Source: Nocardioides coralli (GTDB lineage Bacteria > Actinomycetota > Actinomycetes > Propionibacteriales > Nocardioidaceae). Taken from it: 64,000 nucleotides of DNA. Shown here in pieces: positions 53,651-62,260 of this stretch. The notes below the pieces were generated by a model, which made no database searches, was not told the origin of the DNA, and saw nothing but the letters and a program-made list of their open reading frames with translations. Both the position numbers and the translations under genes were made by a program. Every line of letters begins with the position of its first letter. The stretch's first letter is position 1. The stretch covers positions 3,162,001-3,226,000 of the forward strand of contig NZ_CP082273.1 of NCBI RefSeq assembly GCF_019880385.1. Reading direction: 5' to 3'.

Positions 53651-54020
53651 CCCGGTGGTGTGGCCGCCCGGCTGGCGACGACGTCACTCCTCGCACGTCA
53701 CCACGGCGACCGCGCCCACGCCCCCCGACCAGCGGCCGGCCGCACGCCTGGAGCTGCGGGCCGGTGGGCCGCCGGCGTACTGCGTGGTGGAGGTGGAGGA
53801 CGAGGACGACTTCGACGTCGAGGGTCACTCCGTCCACTACCGCCGCCTCGGCCACCGCGAGGCGGGCGTGGAGGTGCTCAGCGAGGAGTGGACGTGGCTG
53901 GTCGACGGAGCCTCCTGGGTGCTGACCGGGACGGTGCGGCGCGAGGACTACCTCGCGGTGTGCGAGGTGTTCGAGGCCGTGGCGGCCTCCGTGGACGTGA
54001 CCTGGCTCAGGAGTCGATGA
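53637..54020 (+). CDS. DcrB/LpqN-like small protein, third gene of a WXG100-like operon
   Basis: This 127-residue protein has a mixed sheet pattern (YCVVEVEDEDDFDVEG..., SEEWTWLVDGASWVLTGTVRREDYLAVCEVFEAVAASVDV) like the DUF1795/DcrB-LpqN fold seen in some actinomycete envelope proteins. There is no signal peptide. It overlaps the previous gene by 14 bases and the facing MFS gene tail-to-tail by 14 bases. Confidence 0.5.
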   Translation: MSSLDPVVWPPGWRRRHSSHVTTATAPTPPDQRPAARLELRAGGPPAYCVVEVEDEDDFDVEGHSVHYRRLGHREAGVEVLSEEWTWLVDGASWVLTGTVRREDYLAVCEVFEAVAASVDVTWLRSR

Positions 54021-55305
54021 CCTCTCCGGCCGCACGCCGTCGCTCGCGCTCGGCCACGGCGTGCGGATCGGTGCGCTCGTCGTAGTCCCAGAAGTCGCGC
54101 AGCATCGCGGCGGTGATGGCCACGCCCATGACGCAGGCGAAGCCGCCGCTGGCGATCGATCCCCGCACCGACCAGAGGTCGGCCACGAGACCCGCTCGCA
54201 CCTGGCCGCCGAGCGGCCCGACGGAGTAGGACAGCATCTCGATCCCCGCGAGGCGACCGCGCATCGACTCGGGGATCGTCTGGTTCCACACGGTGGTGCG
54301 GAAGATCCCCGAGATCATGTCGGCGGTGCCCGAGAGCATGAGGAACAGGGCGACCAGCCACAGGCTCGGCATCAGGCCCGCCAGACCGATGCAGGCGCCG
54401 TACGCCGCCGCCGAGATCACCACGGCCCGCCCGTGGTGGTGGACCCGACCGATCCAGCCGCTGGAGGCGGTGGCGATGATCGCACCCACGGTCTCGGCGG
54501 AGTAGAGGAGGCCGAGCAGCTCGGGGCGCCGGAAGATGTCCTCGACCAGGGCCGGGAACAGCACCACCGGCATGGCGAGGAACATCGCGGCGATGTCGAC
54601 GAGGTAGGTGCCGAGCAGGTCGCGGCGGCGCACGGCGTAGGCGATCCCCTGGCGGATGCCGGCGAGGCTGGGGGGCGTGGTCTCCTCGCGGTGCGGGTAG
54701 GGGCGCATCAAGAAGAACAGCACCGAGGCGATGACGAGCCCGACCACGTCGACGACGAAGCACCAGCCGATGCCGACGAAGGCGATCAGGAGTCCGCCGG
54801 TGGCCGGTCCGACGAGCACGCCGATCTGCATGCCGAAGCTGCTGAGCGCGTTGGCCGCGGCGATCTGGTCGTGCCGCACCGTGCGCGGCATCAGCGCCTC
54901 GCGGCTGGGACGCTGCATCGCCGAGCTCGCCGCCAGCAGCCCGGCCATCACGAAGATCAGCGGGATGCTCGGGTCGGCGCGGAAGGCGTTGACCGCCAGC
55001 ACCGCGGTGAACACCGCCTGCGCGACGCCACAGGCCACCAGCAGTCGACGGCGATCGACGTGGTCGGCCAGCGCCCCGCCGTACAGGCCGAAGACGACCA
55101 GGGGCACGAGCTCGGCCAGGCCGATCGCGCCGACGAGGAGGTTGGAACCGGTGAGCCGGTAGACCTGGAAGGGGATGGCGACGTAGGAGACCATCGCGCC
55201 GAAGTAGAAGACGGTGCCGGCGGTGAAGAGCAGCCTGAAGTCGCGGGACTCCCGCAGCGGCGTGAGGTCCATCCGCATCGCGCGCAGCCGGTCCCGCAGG
55301 GTCAC
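54007..55305 (-). CDS. MFS transporter (EntS/MFS_3-like)
   Basis: This 432-residue membrane protein has about twelve hydrophobic segments. It shows the MFS_3 pattern FRLLFTAGTVFYFGAMVSYVAIPFQVYRLT (in pieces), GGALADHVDRRRLL in loop 2-3, and ANALSSFGMQIGVLVGPATGG. Relatives export siderophores and macrolides. It lies 99 bases after the P450 gene on the same strand. It could carry that enzyme's product, but it may be an independent gene. The GTG at 55305 is not supported by a clear promoter or ribosome-binding site. Confidence 0.85.
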   Translation of the reverse strand: MTLRDRLRAMRMDLTPLRESRDFRLLFTAGTVFYFGAMVSYVAIPFQVYRLTGSNLLVGAIGLAELVPLVVFGLYGGALADHVDRRRLLVACGVAQAVFTAVLAVNAFRADPSIPLIFVMAGLLAASSAMQRPSREALMPRTVRHDQIAAANALSSFGMQIGVLVGPATGGLLIAFVGIGWCFVVDVVGLVIASVLFFLMRPYPHREETTPPSLAGIRQGIAYAVRRRDLLGTYLVDIAAMFLAMPVVLFPALVEDIFRRPELLGLLYSAETVGAIIATASSGWIGRVHHHGRAVVISAAAYGACIGLAGLMPSLWLVALFLMLSGTADMISGIFRTTVWNQTIPESMRGRLAGIEMLSYSVGPLGGQVRAGLVADLWSVRGSIASGGFACVMGVAITAAMLRDFWDYDERTDPHAVAERERRRAAGEVIDS

Positions 55306-55404
55306 AACTGGTCATGGTGGCACCGGGACGCGCCGCGCCTCACCCCATTTTGCGGGTCCGCGCGTCCAGACGGGCGGACCCACCGACCCGGTGGTCGCCC
55401 GTCG

Positions 55405-56781
55405 CTAGGTGGTGACGCGGATCCGGGCACCTCGCCGGGGGACGCTGGTGATGTTGCGGACCAGCGGCCGGTCGCGGCCGACGCTCTCGACGCCGTAGGC
55501 CGTGAACACCTCGCGCAGCACCTCCACGCCCTCCATCAGCGAGAACCCCGCGCCGATGCACCGGCGGACCCCGCCGCCGAAGGGGATCCAGGTGTTGGGC
55601 GCGGGGTTCTGCCCGACGAAGCGCTCGGGACGGAACCGGTCGGGATCGTCGTGGTTGTCGGCGCGGGCGTGCGCCACCAGGATCGAGGGACCCACGGTCA
55701 CCCCCGCGGGCAGCTCGTGGCCACCGATCGTGGCCGGTCGCATCAGCGTCCGGGCGACCATCGGGATCACCGGGTGCAGGCGCATCGACTCCTTCAGCAC
55801 CGCCTCGAGCCAGGCGTCGTCGCCCTCGCGCGCCGCGGCGCGCGCCCGGGCGAGCTGGTCGGGGTCGCGTCCGACCTCGTGGAGTGCCCAGGCCAGCGCG
55901 CTGGCGGTCGTCTCGTGGCCGGCGAGCAGCAGCGTGACCAGCTGGTCGCGGAGCTCCTCGTCGGTCAGCCGGTCGCCCCCCTCGTCGACCAGGATCAGCT
56001 GCGAGAGGACGTCGGTCCTGGACGCGAGGTCGGGCGCGCTCCGGCGCTCCCGGATCTCGTCGTACATCAGCCGGTCGAGGGCGTAGGAGTTGTCGACGGC
56101 CGCCTTCCACGGGCCGAACCGCTGCAGCCTCGGGTAGCCCCAGCCCATCAGCACGGCCGGGCCGACGTCGACCGTGCGGTTCACGCGAGGACGCAGAGCG
56201 GCCAGGCGTTCCTCGTCGGTGACGCCGAAGACGACCCGCAGGATCACCTCGAGCGTCAACGCGTTCATCCGGTCGAGGGCCCGGAGGGTCTGACCCGGCC
56301 GCCAGCCCGACACCTCCGACCTGGCGACCTCGGCCACCAGGTCGCGGTAGCCGCGCAGCGCGTGACCGTTGAACGCCGGCATCAGCAGCCGTCGGGCGCG
56401 CTTGTGCTCACCGCCGTCCTGCAGGAGCAGCGAGTGCTCGCCCATGATCGGGCCGAGGATCGCGTTGCCCTTGCCGGCGTGGAAGATCTCGGGGTCGCCG
56501 GCGAAGATCTCCTTGGCGTGCTCGGGCCGGGTGAACAGCACGAGGGGCTGGCCCTTCGGGAGGATCCTCACCGTGAAGACGTCGCCGTAACGACGGTGGA
56601 GCCACGGCACGGAGGAGTGGCGGAAGCGGAGCAGCGCCACGCTCTGGGCGAGCCACGGCCAGTGGGGTCCGGGCGGCAGCACGCCGGCGTCGACCGCTGG
56701 CGGGGCGGCGCCGCCGAAGGGCTGCATCCTCTCCAGGCGTCGCTGGGTGGCCCTGGTGATGTCGTCCTCGAGCATCGACAT
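55405..56781 (-). CDS. Cytochrome P450
   Basis: This 458-residue heme monooxygenase has the oxygen-binding I-helix AGHETT (287-292), the ExxR pair Glu331/Arg334 in KESMRLHP, and the heme loop FGGGVRRCIG with Cys408 as axial ligand. There is no membrane anchor, as usual for bacterial P450s. The ATG at 56781 (MSMLEDD) is chosen because TAGTAT ends seven bases upstream; the ATG at 56790 lies within that promoter. It follows a [2Fe-2S] protein gene by 57 bases, which could supply electrons (inference). Confidence 0.93.
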   Translation of the reverse strand: MSMLEDDITRATQRRLERMQPFGGAAPPAVDAGVLPPGPHWPWLAQSVALLRFRHSSVPWLHRRYGDVFTVRILPKGQPLVLFTRPEHAKEIFAGDPEIFHAGKGNAILGPIMGEHSLLLQDGGEHKRARRLLMPAFNGHALRGYRDLVAEVARSEVSGWRPGQTLRALDRMNALTLEVILRVVFGVTDEERLAALRPRVNRTVDVGPAVLMGWGYPRLQRFGPWKAAVDNSYALDRLMYDEIRERRSAPDLASRTDVLSQLILVDEGGDRLTDEELRDQLVTLLLAGHETTASALAWALHEVGRDPDQLARARAAAREGDDAWLEAVLKESMRLHPVIPMVARTLMRPATIGGHELPAGVTVGPSILVAHARADNHDDPDRFRPERFVGQNPAPNTWIPFGGGVRRCIGAGFSLMEGVEVLREVFTAYGVESVGRDRPLVRNITSVPRRGARIRVTT

Positions 56782-56788
56782 GCTCGGC

Positions 56789-56794
56789 ATACTA
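56789..56794 (-). promoter_or_regulatory. -10 of the leaderless P450 transcript
   Basis: The minus strand reads TAGTAT seven bases before the ATG at 56781. It suggests that the P450 can be transcribed apart from the peptide-cupin-ferredoxin genes. Confidence 0.6.
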
Positions 56795-56838
56795 CGAGTA
56801 CGCGAGTGGGGCCGGAAGGGCCGCGGCGCGAGCGGTCG

Positions 56839-57738
56839 TCAGGGCAGCCGACGTACGTCGATGACCTCGTGCCGTGGCACGGGGCTGGTGCGGGCGGCGC
56901 GGCAGGTCAGCTGCTGCGGCCCGCCGTGGCTCGTGCGGACGGCCAGCTGCCAGCCCACCCCGCCGACGTCGAAGACGACGTGCAGCACGCCGTCCTCGCC
57001 GCGGCGCCGCGACCGGAGCCTGACGGCGTCGAGCCGGGTCTCGCCCAGCTGACGACGCAGGGCGATCTCGGCGGCCTGCACCGGCATCGGGTAACCGGAC
57101 CGGCCGCGCAGGTGGTCGAGGTCGACCTCGCCGGAGAGGTGGGAGCCGGCCACTGCGACGGCCGAGACCGCGTCGAGCCGTCCGTAGTAGAGCCCGTGCG
57201 GCAGGAAGAGCGCGTTGCCGGCGAACCGGTCACCGCCGATGTGCGAGATCTCCCAGGCGAGGTCGGGGTGGGCGGCGGCCAGTGCCGCCGCCACCGGTCG
57301 TCCACGCTCGGCGCAGCAGGCGTCGTGCCGACCGTGGGTGCACACCCCGAGGACCGGGTCGGCGGTCACCTCGAGACCGGTCGAGCGACCCGCGCCGAGG
57401 GCCGCGAGGTCGAGATCGAGCAGCTGCTCGGCGTCCTCGAGCTGCGTGGTCTCGAGCCAGGGCCGGTGGGGGTGGGCGTAGGCCGCGAATACCCGGAACC
57501 CGTGCCGGGGCGCCGCCCGGCGGTGGCGCCGGACCAGGTTGATGCGCACGCCCGCTGCCCGCGCAGCGTCCGCCAGGGGGCGCTTGACCGCCTCGGGCAT
57601 GCGGTTGTCGCGGACCGCGTCGAGGCCCCACGGACCGGGGTTCTCCACGAGCAGGAAGGCCCGCACCGTCGAGGCGGTGCCGGCCTGGTCGTCGCCGCGC
57701 AGGCCACTGGCCAACGCGCAGCGGAACGAGTCGGTCAC
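56839..57738 (-). CDS. Sucrase/ferredoxin-like [2Fe-2S] protein
   Basis: This 299-residue protein matches the Suc/Fer-like family of thioredoxin-fold ferredoxins. GVCTHGRHDACCAERGRPVA carries Cys133, Cys141 and Cys142, and EISHIGGDRFAGNALFLPHG (164-182 region) holds the conserved His. It probably holds a [2Fe-2S] cluster and passes electrons. Its GTG overlaps the stop of the cupin oxygenase gene (GTGA), so the two are made together. A role as redox partner of that oxygenase or of the P450 is inferred. Confidence 0.82.
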   Translation of the reverse strand: MTDSFRCALASGLRGDDQAGTASTVRAFLLVENPGPWGLDAVRDNRMPEAVKRPLADAARAAGVRINLVRRHRRAAPRHGFRVFAAYAHPHRPWLETTQLEDAEQLLDLDLAALGAGRSTGLEVTADPVLGVCTHGRHDACCAERGRPVAAALAAAHPDLAWEISHIGGDRFAGNALFLPHGLYYGRLDAVSAVAVAGSHLSGEVDLDHLRGRSGYPMPVQAAEIALRRQLGETRLDAVRLRSRRRGEDGVLHVVFDVGGVGWQLAVRTSHGGPQQLTCRAARTSPVPRHEVIDVRRLP

Positions 57739-58868
57739 CCCACGACCCGCAGCAGGCCCTCGCGGACCAGCCGCCGGCAGAGCACCAGGCGGCTCTCGGG
57801 GTCGAGGTGACCGGCCAGGTCACCCGGCGACAGCTCCTCGGCGGCGCGGACCTGCTCGAGGGCGGGTCGCAGGTAGCCGGGGACGTCGAGGGTCCGGTCG
57901 CCGAGCAGCACACGCAGCCCGTCGGCGGTGTCGACCAGCACGCAGGGATGTCCGACGCGGCGGACGAGCCGCGTGGTGTCGTCGAGCCGGTCGAGCGACG
58001 CCAGGTCGCGCAGGCCCCCGGCGAGCCGGGTGCCGCGGTGGGAGAGGAACCGCTCGACGTGGGCCATCCCGGCGACCTCGGGGTCGAGCCGGCGTACGTC
58101 GTCGGCGACCGCGGTCAGCTGCTCGCGGAGCCCGGCGACGAGGGCGTCGGGGTCGTCGAGGTAGCCGGCGGGCAGGTGGCTGTCGGGCACCCGGGCCAGG
58201 ACGCCCGCGAGGCTGCGCTCCACCAGGGTGCGCCACGTGAGCTGGTTGATGCCGAGCGTCACGTGGAGCGACATCGACTCCTGGGACCGAGCGGCGTGCG
58301 GCGTGCCGGTCGGCAGGTACATCGAGACGCCGGGCTCGAGGAGCACGTCGTCGACGCGGTCCTCCGTGTGGACCTCCCAGCGCTTGTCGCCGTGGGTCTG
58401 GAAGACGAAGACGTCGTGGCTGTCGGAGTGCACGGCGAAGCCCTGGGCGCCCGGCGGGGTGAGGTAGGCGTTGGCCTGGCAGGGGTGGCCGAGCTCGAGC
58501 TCGAGCTCGGCGACGAGGTCGCGCAGCGGCGGCCAGTAGCGGTGAAGCCCCTGCAGCACCGCGGTCGCACCGTCCTCGACCTGCTCCAGGAGGCGGCGCG
58601 CGTCGACCAGCCCGGTGAGGGCCTTGCCGGCGAGCGAGGCGCCCCGGCGGGTGTACCCGGACTCGGGGAGCACCGAGCCGTCCTTGGCGAGCCTGACCGA
58701 GGGTGTGCGGATCGCCGTCTCGGTCAGCAGGTGGTCGACGTCGTCGAGGGAGAGCATCCCCACGAGCCGCTCGGGCTCGGTGTGGTGGATGTGGACGCGG
58801 GTCGCCCAGACCTTCGCGACAAAGGTCTGGGCGTCACCGCTGAGGAGGTCGAGGGCGTTCAGGGCCAC
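57735..58868 (-). CDS. JmjC-like cupin (ROXA-type) oxygenase
   Basis: This 377-residue protein of the cupin_4/JmjC group contains Fe(II)- and 2-oxoglutarate-dependent hydroxylases of protein side chains, such as the ribosomal oxygenases. The iron ligands are visible: His147 and Asp149 in GFAVHSDSHDVFVFQ, and His191 in YLPTGTPHAARSQE, followed by SLHVTLGI. A helical C-terminal region follows, as in that family. The GTG start abuts the stop of the Asp-repeat peptide gene with no gap (TGAGTG), and it overlaps the ferredoxin gene downstream. The peptide is the obvious candidate substrate. Confidence 0.85.
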   Translation of the reverse strand: MALNALDLLSGDAQTFVAKVWATRVHIHHTEPERLVGMLSLDDVDHLLTETAIRTPSVRLAKDGSVLPESGYTRRGASLAGKALTGLVDARRLLEQVEDGATAVLQGLHRYWPPLRDLVAELELELGHPCQANAYLTPPGAQGFAVHSDSHDVFVFQTHGDKRWEVHTEDRVDDVLLEPGVSMYLPTGTPHAARSQESMSLHVTLGINQLTWRTLVERSLAGVLARVPDSHLPAGYLDDPDALVAGLREQLTAVADDVRRLDPEVAGMAHVERFLSHRGTRLAGGLRDLASLDRLDDTTRLVRRVGHPCVLVDTADGLRVLLGDRTLDVPGYLRPALEQVRAAEELSPGDLAGHLDPESRLVLCRRLVREGLLRVVG

Positions 58869-59198
58869 TCAGGCATCAGTCCCGTCCGCGTCGCCGTCGC
58901 TGGCGTCGGCCGCATCGCCGTCGGTGCCGTCGGCGTCGCCGTCAGTTCCGTCCGCGTCGCCGTCACTGGCGTCGGTCGCGTCGCCGTCAGTTCCGTCCGC
59001 GTCGCCGTCACTGGCGTCGGTCGCGTCGCCGTCGGTGCCGTCCGCGTCGCCGTCGCTCGCGTCGTGCGCGTCGCCGTCGGTGCCGTCGGCGTCGCCGTCG
59101 GTCGCGTCCGCGTCGGAGGGCATCGAGGAGGCCGTGGGCCCACCTCCGGTGGTCATGTCGTCGTCGCTGAGCGGGTTGCCCTGGTCGTCGGGAGTCAT
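58869..59198 (-). CDS. Asp-repeat peptide, candidate modified precursor
   Basis: This 109-residue protein has 38 Asp and no Lys, Arg, Cys, Phe, Tyr or Trp. A leader-like part (1-29, MTPDDQGNPLSDDDMTTGGG...) precedes a repeat part made of the 15-residue unit DGDADGTDGDAxDAS. There are about four units and a final part-unit, one unit carrying a seven-residue insert. The DxDxDG spacing recalls calcium-binding loops. AGGAGG four bases before the ATG at 59198 is the strongest ribosome-binding site in this region. The stop touches the oxygenase start. It may be a RiPP-like substrate, a metal-binding protein or a disordered linker protein. Confidence 0.75.
   Translation of the reverse strand: MTPDDQGNPLSDDDMTTGGGPTASSMPSDADATDGDADGTDGDAHDASDGDADGTDGDATDASDGDADGTDGDATDASDGDADGTDGDADGTDGDAADASDGDADGTDA
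58933..59067. repeat. 45-bp tandem repeat inside the Asp-repeat gene
   Basis: Two perfect 45-base copies (58933-58977 and 58978-59022) are followed by a third (59023-59067) with a few changes. They encode the 15-residue unit. The perfect copies point to recent duplication, and the copy number probably varies between strains. Confidence 0.9.
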
Positions 59199-59242
59199 CG
59201 AGCCTCCTGGGGTGGTCGGGCGGCCGGTCCGCCCGTACGGCG

Positions 59243-59248
59243 AACCTA
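59243..59248 (-). promoter_or_regulatory. Likely -10 of the peptide-oxygenase operon
   Basis: The minus strand reads TAGGTT about 45 bases before the peptide ATG. The leader holds a GGGCGG/CCGCCC hairpin and then AGGAGG. A poor -35 (TGGTCG) sits 17 bases further upstream. GGGTGGTC near that -35 and GACCACCC just before AGGAGG are inverted copies. Confidence 0.5.
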
Positions 59249-59293
59249 CCGAGCCGCTGGGAGAGCGACCACCCTCCCGGGGGTGAAGCCGGG

Positions 59294-62248
59294 TCAGCCG
59301 AGGAGCCCCCGGCGCCGGGCGATCGCGGCCGCCTCGGTGCGGCTGCCGGCGCCGAGCTTGGCCAGGATGTTGGACACGTGGACCGAGACCGTCTTGGTGG
59401 CGATGTAGAGCTGCCTGCCGATCTCGCCGTTGGTGCGCCCGTCGGCGACGAGCGTGAGGATCTCGGACTCGCGGGGAGTGAGCTGCACGCTCGCCACCGA
59501 GCTCCGGCCCGGGCGCGACCCGAGGTCGCGCAGCTCGTCGAGCAGCGGCACCGCGCCGAGTGCCTCGGCACCTGCTCGGGCGAGGTCGGCGACCTCGCGC
59601 GCGGCCGCGGCGTCGCCGCCGCTGCGCAGGATCGAGGCGAGCACGGTGCGGACGCAGGCCAGCTGGTGGGCGTCGCCGAAGTCGACGAAGAGGGCCTCCG
59701 CGTCGCGCCAGGCGTCGACCAGTGCCCAGAGCGGAGGCGGCTCGCCGGCCAGCCAGCGGAGCCGCAGCATCTCGGCGTCGAGCAGCTTCATCCACGCCTG
59801 CCCCTCCGGTCCCCAGAACCCGGCATGGTCGGGACGGCGCTCCAGCGTGCGGTGGCCCTCCCCGTGGAGCTCCTCGGCCCGGGCGAGGTGACGAGCCCGG
59901 TCCTCGGCCGGCAGCCCGGGCAGGATCGGTGCGAGCGCTCCCAGCGCGACCGCTGCCATGCGGATCCGGGCGCCGAACCACGGCTGCCACAACGAGGACA
60001 GCACGGCGACGGCCTCGTCGTAGGCCGCGAGCACACCGTCGGCATCACCGGCCCGCCCGGCCGCGACCATCTCGAGGGCGGTCGAGTGGACGGCGATCAT
60101 GCCCTCCTCGCGCCACAGGCGCCGCAGCTCACGCGCAGGCTCGGCGACGTCCTCCCCCCGGGCCTGACGGATCTTCAGCCTGAACAGGTCGAGCAGCGCC
60201 GCCGGGATGACGGGCGGGTTGCGCACCTCCGCCAGCAACGCCAGCGCGTCCTCCCACGCGCCGCGGACCACCAGCCCGAACACGAGGTGCCACCGGGCGT
60301 CGAAGCCGTAGGGGGCGAAGGGGATACCGGCCTTCTCGGCGAGGACGAGCGCCCGGCGGAACGACTCGGCGGCGTTCTCCCAGTCGGCGTGGTCCTCGTA
60401 GGAGCGGCCCATCAGGAAGTGGGCCCGCAGCTCGGCTCCCGCCACCCCCGTCTCGCGGGCCCGCTCGATCGACTCCGCGAGGGCGCTGCGGAGGCTGGCG
60501 CGAGGTCCGACGTGGCGGGTCTGGCTCAGGGTGATCGTGAGGTCGAGCGCGAGCTCGGGCAGGTCGAGCCGGTCGGCCAGCGCGAGGGCCTCCATCGCGA
60601 ACGGCTCGGCCTCCTCGAAGCGTCCGAAGGAAGCGAGGATGCGGGCGTGGATGGTCAGCACGCGCGCCCGCTCCACGCCGTCGGAGGACGTGACCAGGCG
60701 CAGCGCCTCGGCGCTCAGCTCCGCCGGGTCCTGGTCGCTCTCGGTCAGCAGCAGCACCGCCGCGCGCACCGCGAGCATCCGCGCGCGCCAGGAGTCGGGG
60801 GCGTCCGCCGGCAACGCGTCGAGCTCCTCGGCCAGCAGCGACGCGGCGCGCTGCACACTGCCGGCCGCGGTCAGCGCCTCGGCGAGGTTGGCCACCAGCC
60901 GGGACCGGTCGACATCGAGCTCACCCGCCCGTCGCGGCTCCGAGAGCAGCGCGAGGGCCTGCGTGTAGTGGGTGACGGCCTCGTCGGGGCCACCGACAGC
61001 GAGCGCGTCGTGGCCGGCGCGGATCGAGGCGTGCAGCGCGGTGGTGAGGTCGTGGGCGAGCCGCGAGTGGCGCGCCAGCTCGGCCGCGGTACCGGTGGCG
61101 TCGCCGTCCTGGAGCGCGCTCGCGAACGCGGCGTGCAGGCGGACCCGCTCACCCGGCAGGAGGTCGTCGTAGACCGCCTCGCCGAGAAGGGCGTGACGGA
61201 AGGCGTAGTCCTCGCCGGTGGGGACCAGGATGTTCATCTCGACCGCCTGCCGGAGCCCCTCGTCGAGCGCGGACAGGTCGAGCCCCGAGGCGGCCGCGAG
61301 CAGGTCGTGGCTCACCCGGCGACCGGCCACACTGGCGGTCCGGACGACCTGACGCGCGGCGTCGTCGAGCCGGTCGAGCCGGACCAGGAGGACCTCGGCG
61401 AGGTCGGTCGGCACCGACCTCCCGGGCTCGACGGCGGCGCTGATCAGCTCCTCGACGAGGAACGCGTTGCCCTCCGCGCGGTCGACGATGTCGTCACGGT
61501 CGCCCGCGGCCAGACCGGGTGGGGCGAGCTCGTCGATGAGACGCAGCACCGACTCGTCGCTCAGCGGCACGAGCGGCAGGCGACGTACGGCGGGGAGACG
61601 TGACCACTCCGCGACCTGCCGGCGCAGCGGGTGGCGGCGGTGGAGGTCGTCGCTGCGGTAGGAGACGACGAGCGTGACGGGGGCGGCGAACTCGCGGGTG
61701 AACAGGTAGCTGAGGAGCTCGCGGGTGGACTGGTCGGCCCAGTGGGTGTCCTCCACGACCACCAGGAGCGGGGCGTCGCGGGCCGCCTCCTCGAGCAGCG
61801 ACCGCACGGCGTCGAAGAGCGCCGACCGGTCGACGGCGGCGTGCTCGTCGGTCACCTCGGCCAGGGTCCGGCGGCCCGGCAGCAACCGGGCGAGCGTCGG
61901 CTGTCGCTCGGTCACCAGGGCCACGGTGTCGGGCAGCTCCCTCACGAGCCGGTCGAGGATCTCGGAGAAGGGGAGGTAGGGCAGGGCGCTCTCACCGAGG
62001 TCGAGGCAGTGGCCGGCCACGACGCGCCAGCCGTCGGCGACCACGCGGTCGCGGGTCTCCGTGAGCAGGCGGGTCTTGCCGACGCCGGCATCGCCGGCGA
62101 CGAGCACCGAGGAGGCGCGCGGATGCTCGGCGCGGCGGTCCTCGTCGAGCCACGCCACGAGCTGGTCGAGCTCGGTGTCGCGGCCGACGAGGACGCTGCT
62201 GGTGTGGGTCGCCACGCCGTCCATCATGGCGTGGCTCGCCGTCATCAC
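59294..62248 (-). CDS. LAL-type (large ATP-binding) LuxR-family regulator
   Basis: This 984-residue regulator has an N-terminal AAA/STAND ATPase with Walker A GDAGVGKT (52-59) and Walker B PLLVVVEDTHWAD (160-172). A long helical TPR-like region follows at about 380-880. The C-terminal LuxR helix-turn-helix (LTPRESEILTLVADGRTNGEIGRQLYIATKTVSVHV in pieces) ends in LGAGSR. Such LAL/MalT proteins often activate pathway genes beside them. It lies directly upstream of the peptide operon on the same strand. The start is uncertain among GTG 62248 and ATGs at 62245, 62227 and 62224. Confidence 0.88.
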   Translation of the reverse strand: MMTASHAMMDGVATHTSSVLVGRDTELDQLVAWLDEDRRAEHPRASSVLVAGDAGVGKTRLLTETRDRVVADGWRVVAGHCLDLGESALPYLPFSEILDRLVRELPDTVALVTERQPTLARLLPGRRTLAEVTDEHAAVDRSALFDAVRSLLEEAARDAPLLVVVEDTHWADQSTRELLSYLFTREFAAPVTLVVSYRSDDLHRRHPLRRQVAEWSRLPAVRRLPLVPLSDESVLRLIDELAPPGLAAGDRDDIVDRAEGNAFLVEELISAAVEPGRSVPTDLAEVLLVRLDRLDDAARQVVRTASVAGRRVSHDLLAAASGLDLSALDEGLRQAVEMNILVPTGEDYAFRHALLGEAVYDDLLPGERVRLHAAFASALQDGDATGTAAELARHSRLAHDLTTALHASIRAGHDALAVGGPDEAVTHYTQALALLSEPRRAGELDVDRSRLVANLAEALTAAGSVQRAASLLAEELDALPADAPDSWRARMLAVRAAVLLLTESDQDPAELSAEALRLVTSSDGVERARVLTIHARILASFGRFEEAEPFAMEALALADRLDLPELALDLTITLSQTRHVGPRASLRSALAESIERARETGVAGAELRAHFLMGRSYEDHADWENAAESFRRALVLAEKAGIPFAPYGFDARWHLVFGLVVRGAWEDALALLAEVRNPPVIPAALLDLFRLKIRQARGEDVAEPARELRRLWREEGMIAVHSTALEMVAAGRAGDADGVLAAYDEAVAVLSSLWQPWFGARIRMAAVALGALAPILPGLPAEDRARHLARAEELHGEGHRTLERRPDHAGFWGPEGQAWMKLLDAEMLRLRWLAGEPPPLWALVDAWRDAEALFVDFGDAHQLACVRTVLASILRSGGDAAAAREVADLARAGAEALGAVPLLDELRDLGSRPGRSSVASVQLTPRESEILTLVADGRTNGEIGRQLYIATKTVSVHVSNILAKLGAGSRTEAAAIARRRGLLG

Positions 62249-62260
62249 GCGCGGCGCTTC

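Noticed and set aside
54061-57810. Very long open frame on the plus strand opposite the MFS, P450 and ferredoxin genes (also at 237-2246 and 39304-42294)
   Set aside because: Such frames lie antisense to well-supported genes and have low-complexity, His/Arg/Val-rich translations with no domain. Stop-free antisense frames are expected at this GC content.
58872-59119. CRISPR-like array from regular short repeats
   Set aside because: The repeats are contiguous, have no unique spacers, stay in frame and encode a 15-residue protein repeat. No cas genes are present.
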